This document shows positions 44,052 through 54,662 of a stretch of 64,000 bases of DNA, one piece after another. Position 1 is the first letter of the stretch. Each line of letters starts with the position of its first letter. The notes under the pieces are model-generated. The model made no database searches, was not told the origin of the DNA, and worked only from the letters and a program-made list of their open reading frames with translations. Source of the stretch: Linnemannia hyalina (lineage: Eukaryota > Mortierellomycota > Mortierellomycetes > Mortierellales > Mortierellaceae); NCBI GenBank assembly GCA_019671135.1, contig JAHRHY010000009.1, positions 992,001 to 1,056,000 on the forward strand. The letters are read 5' to 3'. The translations under genes were made by a program, and so were the position numbers.

Positions 44052-45715
44052 ATGGGAATTCACGGTCTCTCCAAAGTCATTGGAGACAATGCCAAGGAGG
44101 CCATCAAGGAGGACGACATCAAGAACTACTTTGGCCGCAAAGTTGCTATCGATGCTTCCATGTCCATCTATCAGTTCATGATTGCTGTCAGGCAACAGGA
44201 CGGTCAGCTTTTGCAGAACGAGAACGGAGAAACCACAAGGTATAGAGAATTGCTGCAGAAAGAGGATGCAGCTTTTGTGAGTGGTCGAAAGAGCACATGT
44301 CTAACAAATTTTTTTTTTTTTTTTTTGGTTTGTTTTCAATTTAGTCATTTGATGGGTATGTTCTACCGGACGCTGCGTATGGTCGACAACGGTATCAAGC
44401 CTGTTTATGTCTTTGATGGAAAACCCCCTACATTGAAGTCTGGCGAGGTATGTTGCCAGTCAAATATAGGACATCTGAAGGTCAGGCGGATGAGTTGAAG
44501 ACTTGGGTTCTCAATACTCACCTCCTCGAACCGTTTTCAATTATTATTGTAGCTCGCCAAGCGTACTCAGAAGCGCAAGGAGGCTAATGCAAGCAAAGAG
44601 GAAGCAGAGGAAGTTGGTGATACAGAGGCTATCGACAAGTTCAACAGGCGGTTAGTCAAGGTCACGCCCGAGCACAACGCCGAGTGCAAGAAGCTGCTGA
44701 AGTTACTCGGAATCCCATACGTCGAGGTACGTACTGCCTTGGATTGAACACTTGGATTTGGACCGCGATTGCACCGTTAGCTCGCAGAGTACTAACGTTC
44801 ACATGCATTTCATTCGGAGCATAGGCACCGTGTGAGGCTGAGGCACAATGTGCGGCGTTGGCAAAGGCAGGAAAGGTGTACGCTGCAGGATCCGAGGATA
44901 TGGATACACTTACTTTCGGATCACCCATCTTGCTTCGCCATTTAACCTTCAGTGAAGCTAAGAAGATGCCTATCAGCGAGATCTCATTGAGGAAGAGCTT
45001 GGACGGACTCGGTTTCAGCATGGACGAGGTTCGTTTCTCTGTGTATTTTATTACTGCTATCCAGGAATGCTCTTGACATATGCTCGTTTTACTAACCGAC
45101 TCGTCTAACTTTTGAACTTGTACTAGTTCATTGATTTGTGTATTCTTTTGGGATGCGATTACTGCGACTCGATCAAGAACATTGGACCTACTCGAGCCAT
45201 CGCGTTGATCAAGGAACACAAGAACATCGAAACCATCTTGGAGAACCTCGACACAAAGCGCTATCCCATTCCTGATCACTGGCCTTACAAGGATGCGCGT
45301 GAATTGTTCCGCAACCCTCTCGTCACCGACCCTGCCACCATTGAGGTAACTCCTCGATGACCGTAGATTACTACTGTTCTCCTAGACTTTTCAGCACAAC
45401 ACACAAAACACGGCACTAATGCTTCTACTCTTACATTTTTTGACGAACCATTAGATCAAGTGGGAGTCGCCTGATGTTGAGGGCTTGGTCGAGTTCTTGG
45501 TCAGGGATAAGGGATTCAGCGAGGAGCGTGTCCGAAAGGGATGCGAGAGATTGGAGAAGAACTTGAAGACTGCAACACAGGGACGTCTGGACGGCTTTTT
45601 CACCATGACACCCAATGCCAACAAGCGCAAGGCTGAGGAACCCGCTGGAGGCAAAGGAAAGAAGGCCCCAGCAAAGGCCAAGGCCACTTCTGGACGCGGT
45701 CGCCCAAGGAAATAA
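44052..45715 (+). CDS. FEN1: Flap endonuclease 1 (FEN1/Rad27)
   Basis: Six exons (44052-44239, 44345-44447, 44553-44726, 44825-45028, 45127-45345, 45455-45715) give about 382 residues (human FEN1 380). The N-terminal XPG domain starts [18 protein letters not shown]; metal ligands are visible as the Asp of AIDASMS (34), VFDGKPP (about 86), [16 protein letters not shown], and the helix-hairpin region [13 protein letters not shown]. The PCNA-binding PIP box is QGRLDGFF near residue 345, followed by a basic Lys/Ala-rich tail. FEN1 cuts 5' flaps in Okazaki-fragment maturation and long-patch base excision repair. All introns keep the frame. The neighbour on the other strand is a nucleotide-pool sanitiser. 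Confidence 0.96.
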
Positions 45716-45874
45716 ATCGCGTTCCTCTTTTATTTCGTTTTCACAACATTTCTATTCATTTCAGTTTTCAAAGCAGTCACTGTTGTTATTCGAAAAAAAG
45801 AAAAAAGAAAAAGTACACCGCTTGGTGGTAGAACCACAACCCTTCCTTTCTTCACCGTTACTTTCATACACATC

Positions 45875-47757
45875 ATGTTTGTCGAGTTGGCATTAACATC
45901 GTCCTCGGATGCCGCCGACGGCACCACATACCTCTGGAACCTCCACACCGGGTCCATGCTCGGCTCATTCAAGCAGAACGTCACTCCCTTGCAGTCCCTC
46001 GCCCTCGTCAACAACCACCGCAACCTCGGCAGTATCTTCTTGAGCTCTCAGGCAGAGAAGGGCATGATGCATGTCTACAACTTCCAGAAGGTAATAAACG
46101 GCTCATAGGACAAGGATGATGGCATCTCGAGTAGTGGGTTGTGTGATTATACGACTGACGCTAACATTTGTTACGATTTACGCGATGTAATATGTAGGAC
46201 CAAGTGTTTTTGAAGTTCCCTCTCCCCGACAAGATCGTCTGCCTGGCCACATCGAACAGGGGAACCTATTGCGCAGGAGGAACTGAGAGCGGCAGGATTC
46301 ATGTCTGGGAGGTATGTTCTGTGCCTTCGCTCTACCATTGAAATGGTATCCTCGGCTTTGACGCACATGTCTCCTTCTAATGGGAACACGATGTACTCAC
46401 ACCCACTCTTTGCTGCTACTTGGACATAGATCGCGACAGGAGTTCTCCACCGTACATTCGACGCTCACTACAAAAAGATCACAGTCCTTCGATTCTCGGC
46501 AGACGACACTGTGCTTTTCTCAGGAAGCGAGGATGCCTCTGTTCACGTCTGGATGCTCAATGCGCTCTTGGACGACGGACAGACCGAGTCGCCCGCCCCA
46601 CATTACTCCTGGACCGACCACACCCTGCCCATCACAGATATCCAATGCGGCGTTGGCCGGTTCCACGGCAGTCGCGTCGTCACTTCTTCTATGGATCATA
46701 CCTGCAAACTCTGGGATCTTTCAACAGGATCGCTCTTGACGACCTTCTTGTTTCCAACAAAGATCACAGCCTTGGCTTTGGACCCTTCTGAACGGTACTT
46801 CTTGGCTGCTTCTGGAACACCGGCTTCGACATCGTCTACGGCGAACGAGGCTGATTACTTGATTTACCAGGCGCTGTTGTACAAGGCTAAGCATACTCAG
46901 CAGGGATACACGACTATGGAGGCTGTTGATGGTGATTCTGGCTTGGAGCAGATTGGGTTGGGTGGTGCCAAGAGACATGGAAGCGGTGGTGATCTGGTTT
47001 TCAGGGGACATCATCATCCTATCCAGAGGATGGCTCTCAACTTTGATGGTTCAGCGTTGGTCAGTGGAGATAACAAGGGCCACTTGATGGTCTGGGATGT
47101 TGCCAGTAGACAAATGGTCCGTGAGATCAAGCAGCACAAGGGTAAGAATCGTCTTTTTGACATTCTTGTTGTAGTAACAGCATCTGGTCAAACTACATTT
47201 AGTTCAAAACTAACGCCAAATTCGCTCTTTGACACTTCCTAGGCGCGATCTCGTCGATCCACACGTTGTTCCAGCCTGCCGACCTCTACTCCAACACCAC
47301 CTTGGCAGACAAGCCCAAGGTGCACTCGATCACACCGTTCAAGCGCATCCCACAGGCACGAATTGGCGAAGGCGGACCCGAAATCAACGGCAACAACACC
47401 ATCGCCGATGATCCTCTGATCCTGATCCCCTCAACCGTCTCTTCGACCTACTCATCTTCATTATCGTCCGCAACCTTGTTGGCGCCTTCATCGCAGGAGC
47501 AGCAATTGCTCGAGATGGCTCGTCGCGCATTTGTGGGCGCTCGCTCAGGATCTGTCGCTGCCGGATCTGCAGCATCACCGGCATCTTCGACTTCTACAGT
47601 CGCGTATCAGGACTTGGAGCAAAAGTATCGGGAACTTGAGGCGCGTCTTGCAGCCTTGACGCCGGCACCTGCTGTCCAGCCTGTGGTATCACAATCTGAC
47701 ATCAGTGCTGCTTTGAGTGGGTTGAGGAGCTCTGGCACCAAGAGGCGAAAGGCATAG
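45875..47757 (+). CDS. IPI3: WD40 protein IPI3 / WDR18 (pre-rRNA processing, Rix1 complex)
   Basis: Exons 45875-46090, 46198-46311, 46430-47141 and 47243-47757 give about 518 residues. Seven or so WD-type repeats are visible, e.g. GTTYLWNLHTGSMLGSF, SGRIHVWEIATGVLHRTF, DASVHVWML, DHTCKLWDLSTGSLLTTF and NKGHLMVWDVASRQMVREI. The segment WTDHTLPITDIQCG is characteristic of WDR18/Ipi3, and a C-terminal coiled-coil-like piece (YQDLEQKYRELEARLAALTP) also fits the family. Ipi3 works with Rix1/Ipi1 in ITS2 processing and 60S maturation in the nucleus; it also has a reported role in replication licensing. It starts 159 bp after FEN1 stops. Confidence 0.88.
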
Positions 47758-47759
47758 AG

Positions 47760-48146
47760 TCGCAACTGGAAAGTCAAAAGCAAAATAATAAAAAACATTA
47801 GCATCCAGAGATCTTTTCTTGTGCATAATAAGTGAAGAGGCAGATACTATCGTACTTGACACGTTGGAGGGAGATATGCAGGGGATGACGGTTTAGTGTT
47901 GGGTCAGGGATTGGCAGTCCTGGTGGCGTATTCAAACCACGAAGCGACACAAGCAGTCAGCTCTTGTCTTTTGCGCGCACAGACTTGCACTGCTCCTTCA
48001 AAAGGAGTGAAAGAGCGAAAGACAAGGACACCACCCGCCACAGTTCTTCTTTCTCTTTTCGTTTCCCTCTCGCTCTACACTCATTCCTCTTACTCCTCTA
48101 ACTCCTCTAACTCTTCCTACAAAAATAATAATTCATCATACCCTCA
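47760..48146. other. Intergenic between IPI3 and F-box gene
   Basis: 3' flank of IPI3 with AATAATAAAAAA, then a pyrimidine-rich leader before the F-box start. No gene is seen. Confidence 0.4.
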
Positions 48147-50057
48147 ATGTTCGTCTTCGACATCCCCGAGATTCGAGACCACCTAGCCCAGTTCCTCAAC
48201 CCATGCCAACTGGGTTCAGCAATGCTAGTCTGTCAAGACTGGCACACAACCTTCTTGCCATTCCTCTACCGGTCCACCTCTGTCATCGCAACCTCGGAAA
48301 AGAACCCGACCCCGGCGACGATTGAAAAATATGCGCATTTGATTCAGGCGCTGCGTATCTCGGGCTTTACGGAGTCGTTGGAGTATTATGCGGTGCCTTG
48401 TAGGAACTTGCACACCTTGACGTTGGACGGTAATTGGATGATGAGTTATAATGGCAGTGGCGGCAGTGGTGGTGGCGGTTTGTTCAGGAGGATGTATGGG
48501 AGCACGGGTAGCGACAGCAGCAGTGGTAGGAACAGGGATGACGCTCCAAGCAAGGAGACTGTTGCGGCAGAGTTCTCGTCGACGGTAGCCGATTTGATCC
48601 GCCGAAACCCTAGGCTAGTGCATATCCTCCTCATAGACCAACCCTGCATTTCTTCGACAAGGCTCTGGAACGCGCTTGCGGAAAGTCCTAAACTCAGCTC
48701 GATGCATCTGACAGGCTGTACGATCCATCCCAATGACACGCCTGCCTTCTGGGAGGCCTGCTCCAATACTGAGACCCTCCATCTCTTGCGACTCAAACTA
48801 CCGGACGGCGAGGCGTTCTACCCGCCATTGAAGAGCCATCCACTGTCGGACCAGAAGCTGCTGTTGCCTGTAACGGATTCGTCGTTGTCATTGCCGCCTC
48901 CTCCTTCACCGCCGAGTGGAATTATAACCTTGATGGAGTCTTCGCTTTCGTTGAATGAGTCTTCAATCCCACCTAAGGACACTAATAGCAACAACAACAA
49001 CAACAACGCCACCAACAACAAGGGCAAGGTCAGGGACAAGGCGCTGTTCTCGCGGCTACAGGTCCTCTATATGAACGGCATCAGCGATGGGTTCCGGATC
49101 ATCTCCCAAGCACCACTCCTCCGCTCCTGGCAATGGGCCCTCGGCACCAAACTCTTCCCCCGCGAAGATATCGAACTAACCTTCCCGCGCCTCAAGCCTT
49201 TCTCTTTCTTCAGGGACCTCGACATCCAAATGCTGGAGCTGAACGATACACATATCGAGGATCTGTTAGACAGGATGACGGATGCGCGAGATGTCAACCT
49301 CAACTGGACTGGTTTCGGACCCAAGTCGTTCCAGGTGTTGATGATACGACATACGATGACGTTGAGGAGTTTGAATCTGTTGTGTGTGCAGGTCCAGAGC
49401 AAGCAGATCCAGGCGCTGTTGACGAGTTGTCCCGGGTTGGAGTCGTTTGTTGCGGACGTGTTGTTTGGAACAGAGTTGGTCCGATATGGTGCTCCTACGA
49501 AGGAAGGGTCTGAGGATAGCAATGAGGTTGATTTTGCGTCGCCGGATTATGAGTACGACATGAGCGTGTCGGCGTTTATGGGATCCGGAACGGGGACACT
49601 TCTGGGCGACGATTGGGTCTGTCTGGGCCTAAAGTCGTTGACGCTCAACTTTGCACTCTGGGGCAAGAATATTCATTTGAAGGACACCAACCCGGACTCC
49701 CAGGCAGCCATGCAGAAGCAATACGATCTCGAACAGGAGCACACCTTCCGGCAATTGGCTCGGTTGACTCAGTTGGAGAAGTTGCAAATGCTTAATGCGA
49801 CGGGGAAACCGCCGTTCGTTCAGGGGGTCAATTTGAATCTACGGACAAAGGGTGGGAGATTGGAGGATCTGGCGCCATTGACGAGGTTGGATACGATCAA
49901 CTTTTCGGGGACGCAGCAGTTGTTGGATGAGGAAGAGCTTGAGTGGATGTGGGACCATTGGCCGCGGCTGTTCTTTATTATGGGTGTTTTTAATAAGGAT
50001 CCTGTGGTGAATAAACGGGTTGTTGCGGCGTATAAGGAGCGGCAGAAGGAGAAGTAG
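48147..50057 (+). CDS. F-box protein with LRR-like repeats
   Basis: A single exon of 636 residues. The N-terminus is an F-box (FDIPEIRDHLAQFLNPCQLG, then SAMLVCQDWHTTFLPFLY). The rest has irregular leucine-rich segments (LHTLTLDGNW, TMTLRSLNLLCVQVQSKQI, LKSLTLNFALW, TRLDTINFSG). Low-complexity inserts occur: Gly/Ser near 93-130 and an Asn run near 279-290. It probably selects substrates for an SCF ubiquitin ligase; the target is unknown. It is not a close copy of the 19.65-kb F-box gene, although the layout is similar. Confidence 0.83.
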   Translation: MFVFDIPEIRDHLAQFLNPCQLGSAMLVCQDWHTTFLPFLYRSTSVIATSEKNPTPATIEKYAHLIQALRISGFTESLEYYAVPCRNLHTLTLDGNWMMSYNGSGGSGGGGLFRRMYGSTGSDSSSGRNRDDAPSKETVAAEFSSTVADLIRRNPRLVHILLIDQPCISSTRLWNALAESPKLSSMHLTGCTIHPNDTPAFWEACSNTETLHLLRLKLPDGEAFYPPLKSHPLSDQKLLLPVTDSSLSLPPPPSPPSGIITLMESSLSLNESSIPPKDTNSNNNNNNATNNKGKVRDKALFSRLQVLYMNGISDGFRIISQAPLLRSWQWALGTKLFPREDIELTFPRLKPFSFFRDLDIQMLELNDTHIEDLLDRMTDARDVNLNWTGFGPKSFQVLMIRHTMTLRSLNLLCVQVQSKQIQALLTSCPGLESFVADVLFGTELVRYGAPTKEGSEDSNEVDFASPDYEYDMSVSAFMGSGTGTLLGDDWVCLGLKSLTLNFALWGKNIHLKDTNPDSQAAMQKQYDLEQEHTFRQLARLTQLEKLQMLNATGKPPFVQGVNLNLRTKGGRLEDLAPLTRLDTINFSGTQQLLDEEELEWMWDHWPRLFFIMGVFNKDPVVNKRVVAAYKERQKEK

Positions 50058-50232
50058 GAGTCCACGCAGTAGGTAGATATTAATTGGTGAGGAATAAACA
50101 ACATTGGTTACGAATGCAAAAATGGGTTCCCCTTTTAAAGTTGGTTTGTTTTGTTCGCTTAAAAGCAGGTATCTAAAGTATATTTGCTATGCTCTACTCT
50201 CAGATCGAAAAAAAAGACTAACATTTGCCGTT

Positions 50233-52969
50233 CTAATCCTCAGAAGCAGCAATCTTGGCAGCCAAGGCAGCGTACTTGACCCACAACTGGCGAACAATAT
50301 CAATAGAATCATACCCATTCGATGCCCAGCTCTCGCCATTCCTATCTCCCCACCTCTGAGCCTGCCAAGCCGTCTCATGCTTCGAAACCAGGGCCGAGAA
50401 GGCCACAGGGTCAAAATCACGCTTCTGTTGAGCGGCCAACTCGAGTTGGGCAATGAACAACTGCCAGCGAGGGACGTAATAGGACGAGATGAGACCTCCC
50501 CACTGCTTGGAGCCGTAATCTGCGAGTCCTGCAGGCTCAGGGCCCCACCAGGTGACCAAGTTGCGGGCGTTGGATTCCAGGAACTGTTGGAAGCCGTTAC
50601 GGTTGAAGGTTGATGGGGTGGTGCTGCCAGCGGGGAGGGGGAGGTTGGAGGAGGCGCGGGCTTCCTTGACCCAGGAACCGAAGGAGGATAAAGGGTGGGA
50701 GGAGAGGAGACGGTCGGCGTCGTTGGCGACTTCGAGGAGTTGACGGCCGGCGGTGCGGATCTGGACGACGTCTTGGCGGTTGTAGGCAGCGATCAATGAA
50801 CCATGGACAGAGGGGAAGACGGTTGCCAAGAGGATCTCGCGGGTGGTATCGACCAGATCAAAGATGTAGGATTTAGGCAAGGGGCGACCATGAGGAGCGT
50901 TCCGTTCCGCAACACCGCTCTGAACTAAGGTATCCCAAGCATGAACGACGGTGGTCTTGTTATACCAAAAGACTGTTCCCAACCATCCAGGGTCAGTCAT
51001 GTTCAGAGCTGGGGGTTTTTCAATATAGGATTTCGAACCGGTTTCCTTTTTGGTCCGAGAATCCCAGACGGTCTCCGAGAGGAGCTTCCAAGCCTGTTGG
51101 ACTTTAGGTGTAGCACCGGAGGGACCATAGCGGCGTTGAATGAACTGTTCGAGGCGTTTGGGAATGTTGAGGGCGGGTTGGTCTGGGTTGACCCAGGGGA
51201 AGGTGTAGGTGAGTTCATAGATGAATTCGTTGTTGTTGATGCCCTCAGCAGTGACTCCGATGCCGCGGAGATGGTTAGGGTATTGGGCGAAGGCGGTGTA
51301 AGGGAGGACTGTGATCTCGGAGAGCTTTCCGAAGAGACCCTGCGAGGCACCGTAGTTATTGATACTAGAGAGAAGGGGAATAAGAAAGAAAGATAAAATG
51401 GTGTTAGCCATGGGCACACAAACACGATGCAGATTACAATCAAGAGAACCCAAAAAAAAAAAAAAAAAAAAAAAAAAAGGCCGATAGAAAGGAAACTTAC
51501 ACGCTCCAGCCAAAGTCACTGCCAAAGAAACCATCATAAGAATCCCAGACAGGGACAGAATCCGAAGCCAAATCATAGACAAACGACTTTCCACCAGCCT
51601 CCTGGATACCTTCAAGGTAAGCTTTACCCCTAGCAGGGTTCCATGCAGGAGCAGTCAAGAACCAACCCTGCATGACCCAAACCGCATCCTTGTCAGCCGT
51701 CTGCAGAGTCTTCGAGACCGCCGTGGAGATGGCCTTGAGGCAGACCTCGGTCAAGCAGGAGGGGATCAACTCGTTATAGAGATCCAAGAGGTACAGATGG
51801 GAGCGATGACCATTGTTCAACTTGTCCTGGAGTTTGAGGTAATCAATCAACAGCTTGGCGAACAGGGGGTCGGTGGGCTCGACGTAGGTCACATTAGTAT
51901 ACTGGATGGGAAAGCCTGACCAGGTCGACGAGTTACGGATATCCGCCTGAGGATACAGGTTCTTCAAAGCGCGGGGGACAAAACCCTGAAAGGCCGGGAG
52001 GACGGAAGTAATGTTGAATCCATCGAGACGGGCAAGAATCTTTTGTTGAAGTGCCCATTGAGAATCAATCCAACGATGCTTGTAGGCGAGTTCGTCGGCC
52101 TCGGTACCGGCACCGGTGAGCTTGTAGGTCCAAGATCCTTGCATGTTGCCCATGCGTTGCCAGGGTTGGTAAGTGGGTCCAGAGAAGAAGCTGGAGAAAT
52201 CGGCATCCTTGACGCCCAGGCTGCGGAAGAACTCGCGGAGGACGTATTCTTGGCCGACCATGGCTGGCAGCTGGTTGACGCCGTTCAACATCATCCAATC
52301 TTAAAAATTTAAGTTAGTGTTGGGACCCTGTGCGAAAGTGGCCAGAATAAACACATCCATGTGCCCACGAACGAACAAAAATAATACAAAAAACTTACCG
52401 AGCTCACGCTCCCAACGGCTCCAGTCCCAGAACGCAAACTGGTATCCAAAAGTAACAACATTGGTATAATACCTCCAAGGAACAAAGCTTCCATGGACAT
52501 GACCCGTCGTCACAACATTACCCGAGTCCAACTCCTGATCAGGCACACGGGGAGGCTGGTTAGGCAGCTCATTGAACCGGCTACCACTCCAGGTTAACTC
52601 GACCTGAGCAGCCTGCTCAAGGTAGTACTTGAGTCCGACACCCAAGGCCGAGAGAGTAGTACCCTCGATCAAGACAGTTGGGCGACCATGCCCTGTTGCA
52701 CTGGCATCAGCAGCGGTGGCCGCAACGTTAGAAACACGGTAGACATCGTACTTGTTCTTGGGGGAGGAAAGGGGTATGGCCGACTCGGAGACGATCTGGA
52801 AATCAAAGGTGGTGTGGTAGGCCTTTGGAAGAAGACGTTCGACGAGGCCGTAGAGGGATTGGGTCTGAGCGGTGGGGGCTGCGGTTGCGGTAGTGTTGAG
52901 GAGGGCTACGACTGCGACTGCGACCAGTGCGAGCGATGACGACCAGGATCTGGTGGTTCCTTTCGCCAT
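50233..52969 (-). CDS. NAGLU: Alpha-N-acetylglucosaminidase, GH89 (NAGLU-like)
   Basis: Minus-strand exons 52969-52399, 52299-51501 and 51364-50233 give about 833 residues. A signal peptide is clear (SSLALVAVAVVALLNTTATA). The NAGLU N-terminal domain includes VPWRYYTNVVTFGYQFAFWD; the central catalytic domain has DWMMLNGVNQLPAMVGQE, the likely acid/base Glu in LLDLYNELIPS (about 367) and the likely nucleophile in VTAEGINNNEFIYEL (about 497); an all-alpha C-terminal domain follows. In animals the lysosomal enzyme removes terminal alpha-GlcNAc from heparan sulfate. A fungus lacks that polymer, so here it probably acts on other alpha-GlcNAc glycans in the vacuole or outside. Several N-x-S/T sites fit secretion. 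The first two codons of catalytic strands are complete; no defect is seen. Confidence 0.93.
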
Positions 52970-53109
52970 TTGTGACTCGGTTGTAAAGAAGAAAGAGAGG
53001 GAGGTAGGGTCGTAAAGAGAGAACGAAGGAGGGAAGACGAAGAAGATGAGGAGGAGAAAGGTGGAAGGAGTGACGAGTTGTGAGGTTTTTTCTGTGGCCT
53101 CACCTAGGG

Positions 53110-53117
53110 TATATATA
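53110..53117 (-). promoter_or_regulatory. TATA box of the GH89 gene
   Basis: TATATATA (palindromic on both strands) sits about 141 bases upstream of the minus-strand ATG at 52969. A second weaker TTATAA lies at about 53137-53142. Confidence 0.55.
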
Positions 53118-53149
53118 CTTTCCATCTCTCGCCCTTATAAACCCTTTAA

Positions 53150-54660
53150 AACACGAAAGCGAGAAGATGATTACATGAAACAGGACATAACCCTTCTACC
53201 ATCGCCACTGCCGTCCCCATGGCCACACATCGGTCCCTCCTTTCTCTCCTTCCTCTTCTTTTCTTTGCTAACGTTTGTCAACAAAACGTACCCCACGGAT
53301 GACGGCGCTATTTAGCAATCGAAAAGTGAGCCCTTGGGTTTAGATCATGCACGATAACGAACGGCAAAGTCACAGAAACAACATTAGGTCCGGCGTGCGA
53401 TTTCAACACTTTCAGGTCGTACAGAGACAAAGAACCTGACATACTTTTTCTTCTCTTCCCTTCTCTTTTGGTGATATATGTATGTCCCTGAGAGCACGCC
53501 GAAGAATGACAAGAAATGGTTCAATGGAGAGAGGGAAGGAGGGGGAACGACTATGTCAGCAACATAACAATAACGCGGCGGGGGAAAAGAGAGGTGTGCA
53601 ATTACTCAAAGACCAGCGGACAGGGTTCAATGTACGAGAGAGGGAGAGAAAAAAAACAATTGTCTTTAAATCGAAGGTAAGATAAGTGAGCAGCATCTAA
53701 GAAAACATCCAATACACCATTAGCATAGACAATGAGATCAACATCGTTCTTCAACGCCGAGTTTGTTTACCCTTCCTTCGGTCCAATATCGCCATTGCTC
53801 ACCTTTGTCATTGTTCTCTCTCTCTCTCTCTTTCAATTCCTCATGCTGTTATCCACTCTGGTTCTCTCCTGCAAATCAAGTTGAGTTGAGCGATGAGGAA
53901 GTGTGTGATGAAGATAAAGCATACCAACAACATCCAGCACATCGATGAAAAGGGTCCGCAGCACGGGTGGTGTGGCGTAATAACAACGAACGAGTTTCGG
54001 TACATTGTTCGAATAGGAGGGCTGGACCCTGTTCGAATAGGAGGGCTGGACCCAAGAAATCAGGTCTCTTCACACAATGAACCGCCAATGGCTGACACGA
54101 CATGCATGTAGAGCAATTTCGCGCTCATTTTTTTTTCCAGGGACAGAAATAATCCGACATGACATGAATGCACGCCTGCATGCACGCGTACCATTCCTTT
54201 GTGCTTTTTCTTTCTTTTTTTTTTCCTTTTACATAAACAGAAATGAAGATGAAGAGAATTCTAAAAAAGAACATTGTTTGCAATGGACGATGGAAAGAGA
54301 AGGACCCCGATCGATGAGAGGGTGTGTGTGTACCGCAAGACCAAGACATTGAAGAACATGAATATCGGGGAAGAAGGAGAAGAAAAACGTGCCTCCAATC
54401 GATGGCAACAGGCGCTCAATCTTGCTGCAGACAATTCATGATTACTTGCAACATTTGTATGGTATATTGTTTTTCTGGTACAACAATAACAAAAAATAAC
54501 GGCCAGATGTAGCATGTTTTTTTTTGTTCACTACCTCATTGTGGTGTACGTTTTAATATTAGAATTGTGCGAGAAGAGTGATAAATTAAGAGTAGAGGAC
54601 AAAAAAGAACGCGAGAAAAAAATAAAAAAAGTGTGGACAACTTGTGAAAGAAAGGTTTAC
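53150..54660. other. Intergenic region with a 24-bp tandem duplication
   Basis: No gene is supported in 1.5 kb. The region includes CT microsatellite sequence near 53815-53833 and a perfect 24-base tandem duplication at 54006-54053. The right end is the 3' flank of the GH5 gene. Confidence 0.45.
54006..54053. repeat. Perfect tandem duplication of a 24-bp unit
   Basis: The unit beginning TGTTCGAATAGGAGG and ending CTGGACCC occurs twice without a mismatch (54006-54029, 54030-54053). It looks like a recent slippage or repair duplication. Confidence 0.85.
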
Positions 54661-54662
54661 TC

